From NCBI GenBank assembly GCA_018654845.1, contig JABIKU010000016.1:67727-118639 (forward strand): a stretch of 50,913 bases of DNA, in the 5' to 3' direction. Shown piece after piece: positions 42,212 through 50,913 of this stretch. A program made the translations under genes and the position numbers. Below the pieces are notes generated by a model that saw only the letters and a list, made by a program, of their open reading frames with translations, did not search any database and was not told the DNA's origin. The DNA comes from Methanobacteriota archaeon (lineage in GTDB: Archaea; Thermoplasmatota; Poseidoniia; Poseidoniales; Thalassarchaeaceae). How positions within the stretch are numbered: the stretch's first letter is position 1; each line of letters begins with the position of its first letter.

Positions 42212-42781
42212 TCACAATCCGTGATGAGCCTTTACAGCTTCCTTCACGATGTGATTGACTATGAGTTGAATATCCTCAATTCTTTCCATCGATTGGGTCG
42301 GAGCGATTACGGCAACATCGACCATATTTGCAATTTTACCACCACCCAAACCATTGAAATTACCGGTAATTGCAGCCGTACGACATCCAGCCTCTTTGGC
42401 ATATTGGATGCCTTTGACAACATTTGCTGAATTCCCTGAACCACTATATGCGACAACCAAATCATTTGGTTTGGCAAAGGTAGCGAGTTGGCCTGCAAAG
42501 ACATTAGCATATTCAGTATCATTTGCCCATGCGGTAAAAGAAGAGATATTGTCAGTGTGAGCTAATGTAGGAATTTTCAGTTCTTTAGACCAATCACCAG
42601 CACTATGAGAAGGAGTTGCAGCACTGCCTCCATTTCCTAAAAAGTGAACTGAACCACCAGTTGATATCGTTGCTTCGACCTGCTGCCAAAAAGCTTCGAG
42701 CTGAGCTCTTGGTAAGCCATCTAATGTGGCTTTCAAATCATCAATATATGAATTTGTAAAATCAGAAAAGTCGAACTCCAT
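42212..42781 (-). CDS. gmhA: Sedoheptulose-7-phosphate isomerase (GmhA-like SIS protein)
   Basis: First step from sedoheptulose 7-phosphate to ADP/GDP-heptose. SIS-domain protein of 189 residues with VHFLGNGGSAATPSHSAGDWSKEL, TAWANDTEYANVFAGQL, VVAYSGSGNSANVVKGIQYAKEAG and the C-terminal IEDIQLIVNHIVKEAV. Close to GmhA rather than other SIS proteins. The preceding TTG at 42784 is in frame; ATG at 42781 preferred. Sedoheptulose could come from the transketolase encoded at 14328. First gene of gmhA-gmhB-tiaS. Confidence 0.88.
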   Translation of the reverse strand: MEFDFSDFTNSYIDDLKATLDGLPRAQLEAFWQQVEATISTGGSVHFLGNGGSAATPSHSAGDWSKELKIPTLAHTDNISSFTAWANDTEYANVFAGQLATFAKPNDLVVAYSGSGNSANVVKGIQYAKEAGCRTAAITGNFNGLGGGKIANMVDVAVIAPTQSMERIEDIQLIVNHIVKEAVKAHHGL

Positions 42782-42839
42782 CAATCAACCCCGGCTTAAC
42801 CGGTGAGGGCATCCTATTTACGAGTTGAGCGGTTGAAAC

Positions 42840-43826
42840 ATGTTAATGGAAGAGCCAGTGGGACTAATTATCTCGGGTTTTGCCAACATTTTGGGCATTG
42901 AAAGTGCTAGTTTTGAATTGATTATTGTCTTACTCGGAGCAGCATTGCTTGGCCTGAGTTTTCATAATGAAAAACACCATTATTCATCATATTTTGCCGC
43001 TAGCGGCTGGTTTTTATTAGGATTATTTTTTTATCTGCAATCACATCATTATGTAGAAATTTCAGATCCGGTTCTAATTTTTATGACAGCAGCAGCTCTA
43101 CCTGGTGGAATTGCCCTAGGGTATTGGGAAATTAAAGTGAAAGAAGACGCGATAGAATCATTACATTGGTTTCGTGGATGTGTAACATGGTCAGTTATTC
43201 CCTATTTCTTGGTCTACAGCATTCCATTCCTTAACATCGCTTTTGTCGACTTTACAGCCAGTAGTACAGAATGGATGCTAGAATTTGCAGGATTGGGTTC
43301 TTATGAAGTTGGAGCGATGCGAGTAGATATCGTAGGTCAACCCGATATGGCAGTTTCAGAATGGAATGGAAACAGATGGTTCCTAACTGAACCTTTGGGA
43401 GAAAGTGGATTTTATGTGCCATTCAATCATGCTGATGGTACACCTGTTGCTGTTAGTTTCATTCTCGCTTGTTCAGCCCTTCAATCAATGATTATATTTG
43501 TAGGGGCAATTGGGGCCCTAAGTTCTGTTTCGCTAAAACGTCGAATGCGAGGATTATTGATTGCATTGCCAACTATACATGTATTGAATGTGTTCAGAAA
43601 TGCTGGTATTGTCTGGTTGGCTGATACCTATCATAATTGGTCATTATTTGGCATAGATATTTTTGATTTCTCTCACAGTTATGCTGCGAAATTTATGTCG
43701 TTATTCGCTATGTTTTTATTGGCAATTTCACTCTTTGATCTTCTACCAGAACTGCATCGAAATATTATTCGAATAATGTCGCCTATTATGGATGGCATCG
43801 ACCAATTGCGCAAAAAATCATCTTGA
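42840..43826 (+). CDS. Archaeosortase (exosortase-family cysteine transpeptidase)
   Basis: Integral membrane transpeptidase thought to replace the C-terminal anchor of surface proteins by a lipid. 328 residues with about eight hydrophobic helices. The Cys-Arg-His triad is visible: Cys211 in SFILACSALQSM, Arg253 in LNVFRNAGIVWL, and His279 in FDFSHSYAAKF. The neighbourhood resembles archaeosortase A of haloarchaea. The C-terminus overlaps lhr by nine bases. Divergent from gmhA, both perhaps serving the cell surface. ATG at 42840; ATG 42846 also possible. Confidence 0.9.
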   Translation: MLMEEPVGLIISGFANILGIESASFELIIVLLGAALLGLSFHNEKHHYSSYFAASGWFLLGLFFYLQSHHYVEISDPVLIFMTAAALPGGIALGYWEIKVKEDAIESLHWFRGCVTWSVIPYFLVYSIPFLNIAFVDFTASSTEWMLEFAGLGSYEVGAMRVDIVGQPDMAVSEWNGNRWFLTEPLGESGFYVPFNHADGTPVAVSFILACSALQSMIIFVGAIGALSSVSLKRRMRGLLIALPTIHVLNVFRNAGIVWLADTYHNWSLFGIDIFDFSHSYAAKFMSLFAMFLLAISLFDLLPELHRNIIRIMSPIMDGIDQLRKKSS

Positions 43827-46800
43827 ACGCAATTGTTCGTACAATTTACCAGTCAAAGGCATATCATGTTCCCAAGCGAATTCTTTCATAACACGCAACG
43901 CTTCTCTTTCTAAATTAGAATCGCCAACGAAATCGGTAACTTCGATAACACCATCCCGAGTATTCGCCTTGAAGGCAGCTATAGGCTCCTCCTTATGGAA
44001 TACCATATATGCAGAACCGAAACCAAATCTCTCACGTAGGATACGCCCGAAATAATGAATTAACTCATCGGATGGAGGGACGACTAAATCACGAGTTTTT
44101 CTTATCCCATCGAGATTCTCTAATATTTCTTGGCGCCCCCAACAGATATCTTGTAAATCGTCTACAAGGAATCCCTTAATCAGAATCCCGTCTTCTTCAA
44201 ATTGGTGCATTACATCACTAATTTCTTCGGCTGAGAATGCAGAACCAGCAAGCCGTTCTACTTGTTTAAGAGAGATAACGGGGTATTGTTCAACCAATTC
44301 TCGAATATATTTTGATTTTACTTCCCAAAGATCAGTGTTAGAGAGTGGGGCAACAGTTCTAAAATCACCACGATAATCTTGTATCAGGTGACCGCTACGA
44401 ACCAAAGGAGAAATGATTTTTCTAAACTCTGCACGCTTCATAGCATATCGATCCATGAAAATAGTTGGGTCATGGTGATCCTTGAAAAATTGCAATACAT
44501 CTTGATCTTCTTCACTGGCTGGGAAATTTCGAATAGTCAACAGACGCTTGAAATGTGGTTGTTTGGCCCAGACCAAATGGCCTCGGAGGTTTGTTCCTTG
44601 AGCTAATTGATGGGCTGCTGCCATTGATTTTAGATTGACTCTGAACATTTCACAGCGACCTCGCAATGCAAAGTCATCGCGCAATTCATTCACATGGTCG
44701 AGTGCAATAGTTTCGTTTTCATAACGAGTATTTTGATGTAAATGGTGATGATGGAAAAGCATACGATTTACTTCTTTCCTCGAACGTGGTTCGACAACAC
44801 CTCCACGGATATATCTCTCGCCGTCCCCCATAGAGGTGAAACCGAGTTCTGCAAGAATACCTTGTATGTTTTCATCACAATCATGTACAGGGATTGAATT
44901 GAACGCATGTAGGACTGACACATCGACGAGCCGGTCTCGATAATTATTCAATAACTCATCAAAGGTATCCTTGAATTCATCAAGATAAGAATGCGGGATA
45001 TTTATGTCTTTAATTTCAAGATAATCATTCACAACAAACATCAATATTCTGCCAATTGGGTCAACGCCTTTGAAAACTGGATGGTACCATCCTTGTTTCA
45101 AAATCAATCGAATTTCTTGGATAAATCGGCTACAGAATGGGTCTGATTGACTCAAAATACGCATATTTCGATCTTCAGGCATTGGTTGAAGTAATAATTC
45201 TGTATCTCTTTCAGATGCATAATAATCCGTTGGGTCTGGTTGTAATGTTACAACTCGCTTTATTTCATTATTATCTTCTAAATCACGTAATACCTCTGCC
45301 AATTCTTCGACCGGTCGGCTGACAAAGAATCTCAAAGTGTGAATCCTTACTGGCCCAATACTTTCAATCAGTGCCTTCACAGCATCAGGGAATGATAAAG
45401 GCTCAATTACACCATGTATTTTGTGGAAAATCGCTAATGATCTCTTTCTATTCGGCAACTCAACATATTGTTTACCAACGATGAGTTGCCGTTCCAAATT
45501 GTTCAAGGCGCTTTTCAGACTTCTCTGAATATGTGCATTTTCCTTACCCTTTGGGTATCCATCAAAAAGTTCAGTTCGAGACAACCCTTCTGGTGGAATT
45601 TTATCAATTAACTCTTGTTCAAGAGAACCAATCCAAGGCTCGCTACGTAACCCTAAGAATATCGGGATTTGATCCTTCATTGTATATCCAACGCGATTAT
45701 GAAGTAATCGTCCATTGTAAATATCAGGATCGTGTTTGATATCCTTCCAATCACGGAATCGATAATTTTTGACACGATGCAATAATTCATCTCTTCTCTG
45801 AGTCATCGTCAACGAACGAATCGCATCTGCTGGTTCATCGTGAACTTCGAATGATTTGTTTAGTAAATGTGTCTGTAAAGTACGATAATCAACAACATCA
45901 ACGTCACCACCAGTCACTCTATATTCATCGATACGCAGAATATATTCACCCTCATCAGTTTGTGTAAAGAAGCCGATTGAAACTAAATTTTTCATTTCTA
46001 ATTCTTGTAGCACAGCTTCAACTTGACTTTTAGGAAATGGTAATCTATCAATCAATGCATCACCGGTTTGTGGTCCTTCAGAACCAAGCATATCGAGTAA
46101 TTTAAGTCGAAGACAATCATGCGAGTCGGATAGTTGTGATTTTTTCCATACCTTTGGTTCAAAGCCAACATAATCTCTACCTACTTCAAATGTTAAACCA
46201 CCTGTGTATAAACCTCGAATATCTTCCATATCCGATGCACCGGCAACAGCTAAACAGCCGAGAGTTCCATGAACATCTGCCATCCTCATCGAGAACCATT
46301 TCCTATCGATTGATTCGTGGCCAGTGCCACGTACTCGGCCGATTAATTCTCTTTCAGCTAATTCTCGCACCCAATCCTCTAGAGTACTCATTTTGATATC
46401 TTTCAACTTGGATTCATATAGAGGATTGGATAATTCAGAATTTAATCCACCACCCATGTCCATCAACCGAAGTAGACCGTTTGCATTTGTTGGAATGGCT
46501 ATCTTCGATTGGTAATATTCAGCAAGGCGTTGGCGATCTAGATCTGTTGCTAATGAACGAGCTCCAAGAAGTCGGCGTAAAATTTCAGGGTCTACATCCT
46601 TAATCAAATAAGCTCGAGTTCGCAAAGCGAGTAAATCTTCGAATGCGGACATGAACAATGTCATTCCTAATGGCGAAGGCATCTTTACTCGGCGATGAAC
46701 TATTCTGACATCTTCACTATCCATACGGGTAATGAATTCCTCTAACTGTTTAATGTCTAAATCATGATGGAATATTTCATTCATCGTCTCTCTGATCAAA

Positions 46801-49109
46801 ACGGAATCTTCACTTTGTCGATGTTTGTGCATAATTTGTTCAGCACGAGTTTGGAATTGTTTCGGACTAACTTCATCACCACCTATTCGACGGGGATTCA
46901 ACATGCTTCGGCTTGATATTTCACGAAAGCGCTTTGCAAATAATTGTGAATCCATCATATGTTTTTGTAGAATTTCACCACTGCTTCCATCCCTGAATAT
47001 TTCAGGAATTTTTGCAATTTCAACTTCATGACTAAGTTTAATCATGAATCCATTTTCATCAAAAGATACTTCGTGAACGATGATATCGTCATTCTCGGCA
47101 ATCGCTGCAAAAAGGTGGCCAAGGGCGAGATTGAACGCTCTGCCGCGACAAGTGGTGACAATGTAAGTCGGCAGCGGCGCCTCGACCTGTTCAACCATTA
47201 TTCGATCTCTACTTGGCATCTGGAAGGTCGAAGCAACGTGCTCTTCAATGAATCCAGCAAGAGCATGAGCAACTGGTCGATTAAGTCCTAAGACATTGGT
47301 GTACACCTTCATCGGATCTCGCTCAACTCTAGCATATGTAGAGAGATGATGTAATAATTCTAGAACCTCATCGCTCAATTCATCTGTTCGACTATTCGCT
47401 TCACCAGTCCAACTCGGAATCGTTGGCCGGTATCCTGTAGCCGGGGTAACATTTACTCTAGTGCCTCGGACATTACCGACTCGATAGGTTGAACCGCCGA
47501 GTAAGAAAACATCACCATTCCTCATGCCCGAAACGAAACTAGACGATAACTGACCAACCATTGTACCGTCAGAAGTGAAAACTAGGAAGTTATTATCAGG
47601 TGCAATTGTACCAATATTTGTGTAGTAAATCATCTGAGCGAAACCACGTTTGCCAAATTTATTATCTTCCCACTCTATCCAAACTCTACGTTCATCATCG
47701 AGCAAATCAAGAACTTCGATATAATCATCATAAGGAAGGCTGCGATAAGGCCAAGATGCAGTAACTAACTCATATGCTTCATCGATATCCCATTCTCGAA
47801 TAATCGATAAACCAATCAAAAATTGTGCTAATACATCTAAACAATTCTCAGGGAATTTTAATAAATCCATTGACCCCTGTAAAATTCCTGTTTGTAGTGC
47901 GACTAATTCTAGCAAATCATGTGGAGAAGTCGGCAAAAATCTTGCTCGTGGCAAACCATCAACTTGGTGTCCTGCTCGCCCGATTCTTTGCAACGCCGTC
48001 GCTATGCTGCCAGGGGAGCCAACTTGAACGACACAATCAACCGAACCGATATCTATGCCCATCTCCAAACTAGAAGAGGAAACAACACAGCGAAGATAGC
48101 CGTTTTTCAAACGCTGTTCAACATCATGACGAATTGTTTTGTCCATTGAACCATGATGACCTTCAACGCCTAGGCAACCTGCAACTTTTAATTTTTGAAC
48201 CACGGTTTCGGTCATATTCCGAGTATTCACAAAAACTAATGTCGTTGTATGAGCTTCGACTAATTCTTTAATTCGTGATACATTATATTCTAAAATTTCC
48301 TTCACGGGCGTAGTAGCAAATCTGGCCGTCGGTAAAATAATGTCCAAATCTAATTCTCTTTGCCCGGAAATGTTCACAATTGATACTCGTTGAGGATCTA
48401 CATCACTTTCTCTACTATCCGAAGCAACAAGGTATTCGGCGACGGAATCAAGAGGTTCCATCGTCGCCGAAATCCCAATTCGTTGAACGTCGGAATCAAC
48501 AACTGAATCCATCAACGCTAAACTCAGAGAAAGAAGCGTTCCTCGTTTCGAGGGAACAAGTGAATGCATCTCATCGATGATCATCCACTTCATATTATTC
48601 AAAATTGGTCTAAATCTCTTACTAGCTAATGCTAATCCAAGAGATTCGGGTGTTGTAATCAAAATGTGAGGAGGTTTTCGTAACATTTTCTGGCGCTCGT
48701 TCTGTGGAGTATCCCCGGTCCGTAATGCAACGGTAATATCTTTGGCACGACTCGGCAAATAGGTCTCTTTTATTTCTGTTAATGGCCCGATTAAGTTTTT
48801 CTGGATATCGTTGGCTAGAGCCTTAATCGGTGAAATATACACACACTGAATGGTATTATCTAATGTACCATCTAAAGAACGGCGTACTAAGTCATCAATA
48901 ATTGTCAAGAAAGCTGTCAATGTCTTTCCAGAACCAGTTGGAGAGCAAAGAAGTAGGTGTTCACCTTTGATAATTTGTGGTATTGCTACCTTTTGTGGTT
49001 CGGTGAAATCAGGAAACTTATCTTTGAACCAATTCCTAACAGGAGGACAGAGGAATTCGAGGAGTTCCTCAGTCTCCATCATCTCATCTATATATTCTAT
49101 TACTGGCAT
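43818..49109 (-). CDS. lhr: Lhr-family ATP-dependent helicase, extra long
   Basis: Superfamily 2 helicase. Motifs: Walker A SPTGSGKT (56-63), SPIKALANDIQKN (Ia), TPESL (about 153-157), DEMH (179-182), SATMEP (214-219), and HHGSMD, SSSSLEMGIDIG and QRIGRAGH (374-381). The winged-helix and Lhr-specific core follows to about 860. The protein is 1763 residues, longer than most archaeal Lhr (about 900); the second half contains further winged-helix-like segments and no second helicase motif set that I could see. Role: DNA repair or replication restart. ATG at 49109. Divergent from glyS. Confidence 0.9.
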   Translation of the reverse strand: MPVIEYIDEMMETEELLEFLCPPVRNWFKDKFPDFTEPQKVAIPQIIKGEHLLLCSPTGSGKTLTAFLTIIDDLVRRSLDGTLDNTIQCVYISPIKALANDIQKNLIGPLTEIKETYLPSRAKDITVALRTGDTPQNERQKMLRKPPHILITTPESLGLALASKRFRPILNNMKWMIIDEMHSLVPSKRGTLLSLSLALMDSVVDSDVQRIGISATMEPLDSVAEYLVASDSRESDVDPQRVSIVNISGQRELDLDIILPTARFATTPVKEILEYNVSRIKELVEAHTTTLVFVNTRNMTETVVQKLKVAGCLGVEGHHGSMDKTIRHDVEQRLKNGYLRCVVSSSSLEMGIDIGSVDCVVQVGSPGSIATALQRIGRAGHQVDGLPRARFLPTSPHDLLELVALQTGILQGSMDLLKFPENCLDVLAQFLIGLSIIREWDIDEAYELVTASWPYRSLPYDDYIEVLDLLDDERRVWIEWEDNKFGKRGFAQMIYYTNIGTIAPDNNFLVFTSDGTMVGQLSSSFVSGMRNGDVFLLGGSTYRVGNVRGTRVNVTPATGYRPTIPSWTGEANSRTDELSDEVLELLHHLSTYARVERDPMKVYTNVLGLNRPVAHALAGFIEEHVASTFQMPSRDRIMVEQVEAPLPTYIVTTCRGRAFNLALGHLFAAIAENDDIIVHEVSFDENGFMIKLSHEVEIAKIPEIFRDGSSGEILQKHMMDSQLFAKRFREISSRSMLNPRRIGGDEVSPKQFQTRAEQIMHKHRQSEDSVLIRETMNEIFHHDLDIKQLEEFITRMDSEDVRIVHRRVKMPSPLGMTLFMSAFEDLLALRTRAYLIKDVDPEILRRLLGARSLATDLDRQRLAEYYQSKIAIPTNANGLLRLMDMGGGLNSELSNPLYESKLKDIKMSTLEDWVRELAERELIGRVRGTGHESIDRKWFSMRMADVHGTLGCLAVAGASDMEDIRGLYTGGLTFEVGRDYVGFEPKVWKKSQLSDSHDCLRLKLLDMLGSEGPQTGDALIDRLPFPKSQVEAVLQELEMKNLVSIGFFTQTDEGEYILRIDEYRVTGGDVDVVDYRTLQTHLLNKSFEVHDEPADAIRSLTMTQRRDELLHRVKNYRFRDWKDIKHDPDIYNGRLLHNRVGYTMKDQIPIFLGLRSEPWIGSLEQELIDKIPPEGLSRTELFDGYPKGKENAHIQRSLKSALNNLERQLIVGKQYVELPNRKRSLAIFHKIHGVIEPLSFPDAVKALIESIGPVRIHTLRFFVSRPVEELAEVLRDLEDNNEIKRVVTLQPDPTDYYASERDTELLLQPMPEDRNMRILSQSDPFCSRFIQEIRLILKQGWYHPVFKGVDPIGRILMFVVNDYLEIKDINIPHSYLDEFKDTFDELLNNYRDRLVDVSVLHAFNSIPVHDCDENIQGILAELGFTSMGDGERYIRGGVVEPRSRKEVNRMLFHHHHLHQNTRYENETIALDHVNELRDDFALRGRCEMFRVNLKSMAAAHQLAQGTNLRGHLVWAKQPHFKRLLTIRNFPASEEDQDVLQFFKDHHDPTIFMDRYAMKRAEFRKIISPLVRSGHLIQDYRGDFRTVAPLSNTDLWEVKSKYIRELVEQYPVISLKQVERLAGSAFSAEEISDVMHQFEEDGILIKGFLVDDLQDICWGRQEILENLDGIRKTRDLVVPPSDELIHYFGRILRERFGFGSAYMVFHKEEPIAAFKANTRDGVIEVTDFVGDSNLEREALRVMKEFAWEHDMPLTGKLYEQLRSR

Positions 49110-49133
49110 TTTTCTAACACTGTGAACCGAAGC

Positions 49134-49148
49134 GTAGCGATTCGCTAC
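49134..49148. repeat. Inverted repeat in the lhr-glyS spacer, first
   Basis: GTAGCG and CGCTAC separated by three bases. It lies 25 bases upstream of the lhr ATG, so it could be an operator or part of the lhr leader hairpin. Confidence 0.4.
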
Positions 49149-49172
49149 TTGAACACTTCTATTGGTAGCATA

Positions 49173-49189
49173 CAGTCCCTAGGGGACTG
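49173..49189. repeat. Inverted repeat in the lhr-glyS spacer, second
   Basis: CAGTCCC and GGGACTG around a TAG loop, a perfect 7-bp stem in the 182-base divergent spacer, about 100 bases before glyS. GC-rich in an AT-rich region, so unlikely to be accidental; operator or leader hairpin. Confidence 0.45.
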
Positions 49190-49291
49190 CAAAGATTACC
49201 GAAATTATTCAAAAGCAAAAAAAATCCACTCAACGCACCTATCTTGGCGGATGGCTTGAAAGGGGAAACGCGAGGTCGCTGGTCTGTTACC

Positions 49292-50913
49292 ATGAGTGAT
49301 GCTCAGCGTATGGAGAGGCTCTCAGCGATGCTGAAACGCCGTGGCATCATACTTCCTGCTTTCGAAATTTACGGCGGCCTCTCAGGATTTATCGATTATG
49401 GGCCAGTCGGAGCTAGAATCCTCCGCCGGGTCATCGAAAATTGGATTGATCATTGGACAAGTCACGGTGATATCGTCGAAATCAATTCACCCACTATCAC
49501 GCCCCAACCAGTTTTGGTAGCAAGCGGGCATGTAGGTGAATTTAACGATCTGATGACTGAATGTGGAAATTGTACTGGAACTTTTCGTGCAGATCAATTA
49601 GCAGAAGGTGTACATCCGAATCCAGATTCCCTAAACTCAGATGAAATCGACGAAATTTTGGTGAGTAATAAAATTCCTTGTCCAAATTGCGCCGAACAAG
49701 CATGGACACCTTCACGCCCGATGAACCTGATGTTTTCAACTTCAATAGGGGCTATGAAATCAACACGCCAAGCCTACATGCGACCAGAAACCGCACAGGG
49801 CATGTTTATGCTCTACCCCTCACTTTATCGGCACTTTCGCCAAAAATTACCATTTGGTGCTATTCAAACAGGTAAAGGGTACCGAAATGAGATCAGCCCA
49901 CGCCAAGGTATGATTCGTCTACGAGAATTCAATATGGCCGAACTAGAATATTTCATTGACCCCGAAAATCCTCCTGCTGTAGACCTCTCGAATAGAACAG
50001 ATTTGATTTCATTGATTCCCGATTCTACAGGTTCCAATTCAGAGCCTTGTAATCTCAGTTTTGCAAATGCACTCGACAAGGGTATCATCAAACATCCAAC
50101 TGTGGCATGGTTCCTCGCACGAACATGGGATTTCCTTATCGGTCTTGGAATCGACCCGACTCGGATTAGATTCCGCCAACATGAAAGCACCGAAATGGCA
50201 CATTATGCCTCAGATTGTTGGGATTGTGAAATTCACGGTGAACATGGATGGGTCGAGTGTGTCGGAATCGCAAATCGCACTTGCCATGATCTCCAACAAC
50301 ACGAGGCGCACTCAACATCGAAATCCCTTAGAGCATGGCGAGATTTCGAATCCCCACGCAAAGAAGTTCGAGAAGTTTTAGCACCAAATACTGCTGTAAT
50401 CGGTCCTACTTTCAAAGGCCAGGCAGGGGCGATAGTAACTGCTCTAGGGGCGCTAACTGAATTGCCCGAACCCCCATTTATTCTGAACCTTGCAGGTGGC
50501 TCAACTGTCGAGATAACTCCAGAAATGGTATCTCGAAAGACAATCGAAACCTCTGTTGCAGGAGAATGGTTTACACCTCATGTAATCGAACCAGCATTTG
50601 GAATCGACAGAATTATTTGGCATATTCTCGATCATTCGTATTCTGAAATCGAAAAATCTGGTGAAGAGTATACAGTACTTCGTTTAGCCGAATCTGTTGC
50701 TCCATCTGATGTAATTATTCTTCCACTCTTTGACAAGGATGGTATGGGAAGAATTGCTCGCAAACTAACAGGCCAAATCAATGGTTTACGAATGATAAAA
50801 GCCGAGTTAGATAATTCAAAATCGATTGGTCGGCGCTATGCCCGCGCTGATGAAATCGGGATTCCTTGGGCCATCACCGTCGACCATACTACTACTGAAG
50901 ATTCGACGGTGAC
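49292..50913 (+). CDS. glyS: Glycyl-tRNA synthetase, archaeal/eukaryotic alpha2 type, C-terminus beyond window
   Basis: Class II synthetase for tRNA-Gly. From ATG 49292 the frame is open to the window end (about 540 residues). Signature regions: KRRGIILPAFEIYGGLSGFIDYGPVGARI, SFVxx-equivalent MNLMFSTSIG, the motif 2 area YRNEISPRQGMIRLREFNMAELE, and HVIEPAFGIDRIIWHILDHSY (motif 3). It ends inside the anticodon-binding domain (SVAPSDVIILPLFDKDG). A frame on the opposite strand is a shadow. Upstream lies GAGGTCG but no good Shine-Dalgarno. Confidence 0.94.
   Translation, partial: MSDAQRMERLSAMLKRRGIILPAFEIYGGLSGFIDYGPVGARILRRVIENWIDHWTSHGDIVEINSPTITPQPVLVASGHVGEFNDLMTECGNCTGTFRADQLAEGVHPNPDSLNSDEIDEILVSNKIPCPNCAEQAWTPSRPMNLMFSTSIGAMKSTRQAYMRPETAQGMFMLYPSLYRHFRQKLPFGAIQTGKGYRNEISPRQGMIRLREFNMAELEYFIDPENPPAVDLSNRTDLISLIPDSTGSNSEPCNLSFANALDKGIIKHPTVAWFLARTWDFLIGLGIDPTRIRFRQHESTEMAHYASDCWDCEIHGEHGWVECVGIANRTCHDLQQHEAHSTSKSLRAWRDFESPRKEVREVLAPNTAVIGPTFKGQAGAIVTALGALTELPEPPFILNLAGGSTVEITPEMVSRKTIETSVAGEWFTPHVIEPAFGIDRIIWHILDHSYSEIEKSGEEYTVLRLAESVAPSDVIILPLFDKDGMGRIARKLTGQINGLRMIKAELDNSKSIGRRYARADEIGIPWAITVDHTTTEDSTV

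Noticed and set aside
1-50913. tRNA, rRNA or CRISPR array
   Set aside because: I saw no T-loop plus acceptor pairing, no ribosomal RNA sequence and no regularly spaced repeats; tRNAscan-SE would settle the tRNA question.

Overview
The window looks like a piece of an AT-rich euryarchaeal chromosome, most likely a planktonic Marine Group II/III archaeon (Thermoplasmatota, 'Poseidoniales'-like). The archaeal assignment is firm: PAN and proteasome alpha, the Rrp4/Rrp41/Rrp42 exosome operon with SBDS, Pcc1, L37Ae and prefoldin, PriS, TiaS, Tsr3, KptA, aMBF1, archaeal EF-2 with Dph6, isopentenyl phosphate kinase, an archaeosortase and archaeal-type MetRS, ProRS and GlyRS. The finer placement is an inference from gene content and base composition. 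Many genes carry a Shine-Dalgarno of the form GGTGAT a few bases before ATG. I found no rRNA, tRNA, CRISPR array or transposase gene.

Layout. 1-5.4 kb: partial ftcD, PAN, aMBF1, Tsr3, MetRS. 5.5-9.3 kb: a CNNM/CBS membrane protein and two surface or membrane proteins of unknown function. Between them a GNAT gene has been inserted and is flanked by a 121/126-bp direct duplication, which also created a 34-codon chimeric mini-gene. 9.3-10.7 kb: primase small subunit and a 58-codon gene. 10.8-14.2 kb: futalosine menaquinone genes mqnD, mqnA and mqnE, with a half-length deoxyhypusine hydroxylase homologue directly behind mqnD. 14.3-17 kb: split transketolase and a two-TM protein. 17-22.7 kb: ProRS, CoaBC, a zinc-ribbon membrane protein, thiolase, KptA and a zinc-ribbon protein. 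22.8-25.3 kb: isopentenyl phosphate kinase and an IDI-GGPP synthase fusion. 25.4-28.7 kb: rpsL-rpsG-fusA. 28.9-32.4 kb: a UbiD-family decarboxylase, two helical-repeat proteins and a Nudix enzyme. 32.4-37 kb: the exosome superoperon and psmA. 37.1-40.3 kb: Dph6, PurB, a RadB-like protein without a Walker lysine, and two small membrane proteins. 40.3-43.8 kb: TiaS-GmhB-GmhA, divergent from an archaeosortase. 43.8-50.9 kb: a 1763-residue Lhr helicase and GlyRS, cut by the right edge.

Connections. Isopentenyl phosphate kinase, the IDI-GGPPS fusion and the UbiD-family gene can be read as late steps of the archaeal mevalonate route to membrane lipids. MqnD, MqnA and MqnE supply the menaquinone head group. 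EF-2 and Dph6 belong to diphthamide formation, and the DOHH-like protein suggests hypusine chemistry on aIF5A. GmhA and GmhB with the archaeosortase point to surface glycan and protein anchoring.

The items most worth a second look are the half-length DOHH that begins with the eukaryotic inter-half linker, the duplication-flanked GNAT insertion with its chimeric mini-gene, the IDI-GGPPS fusion, and a near-identical 17-bp element beside the TATA-like boxes of rpsL and fusA.
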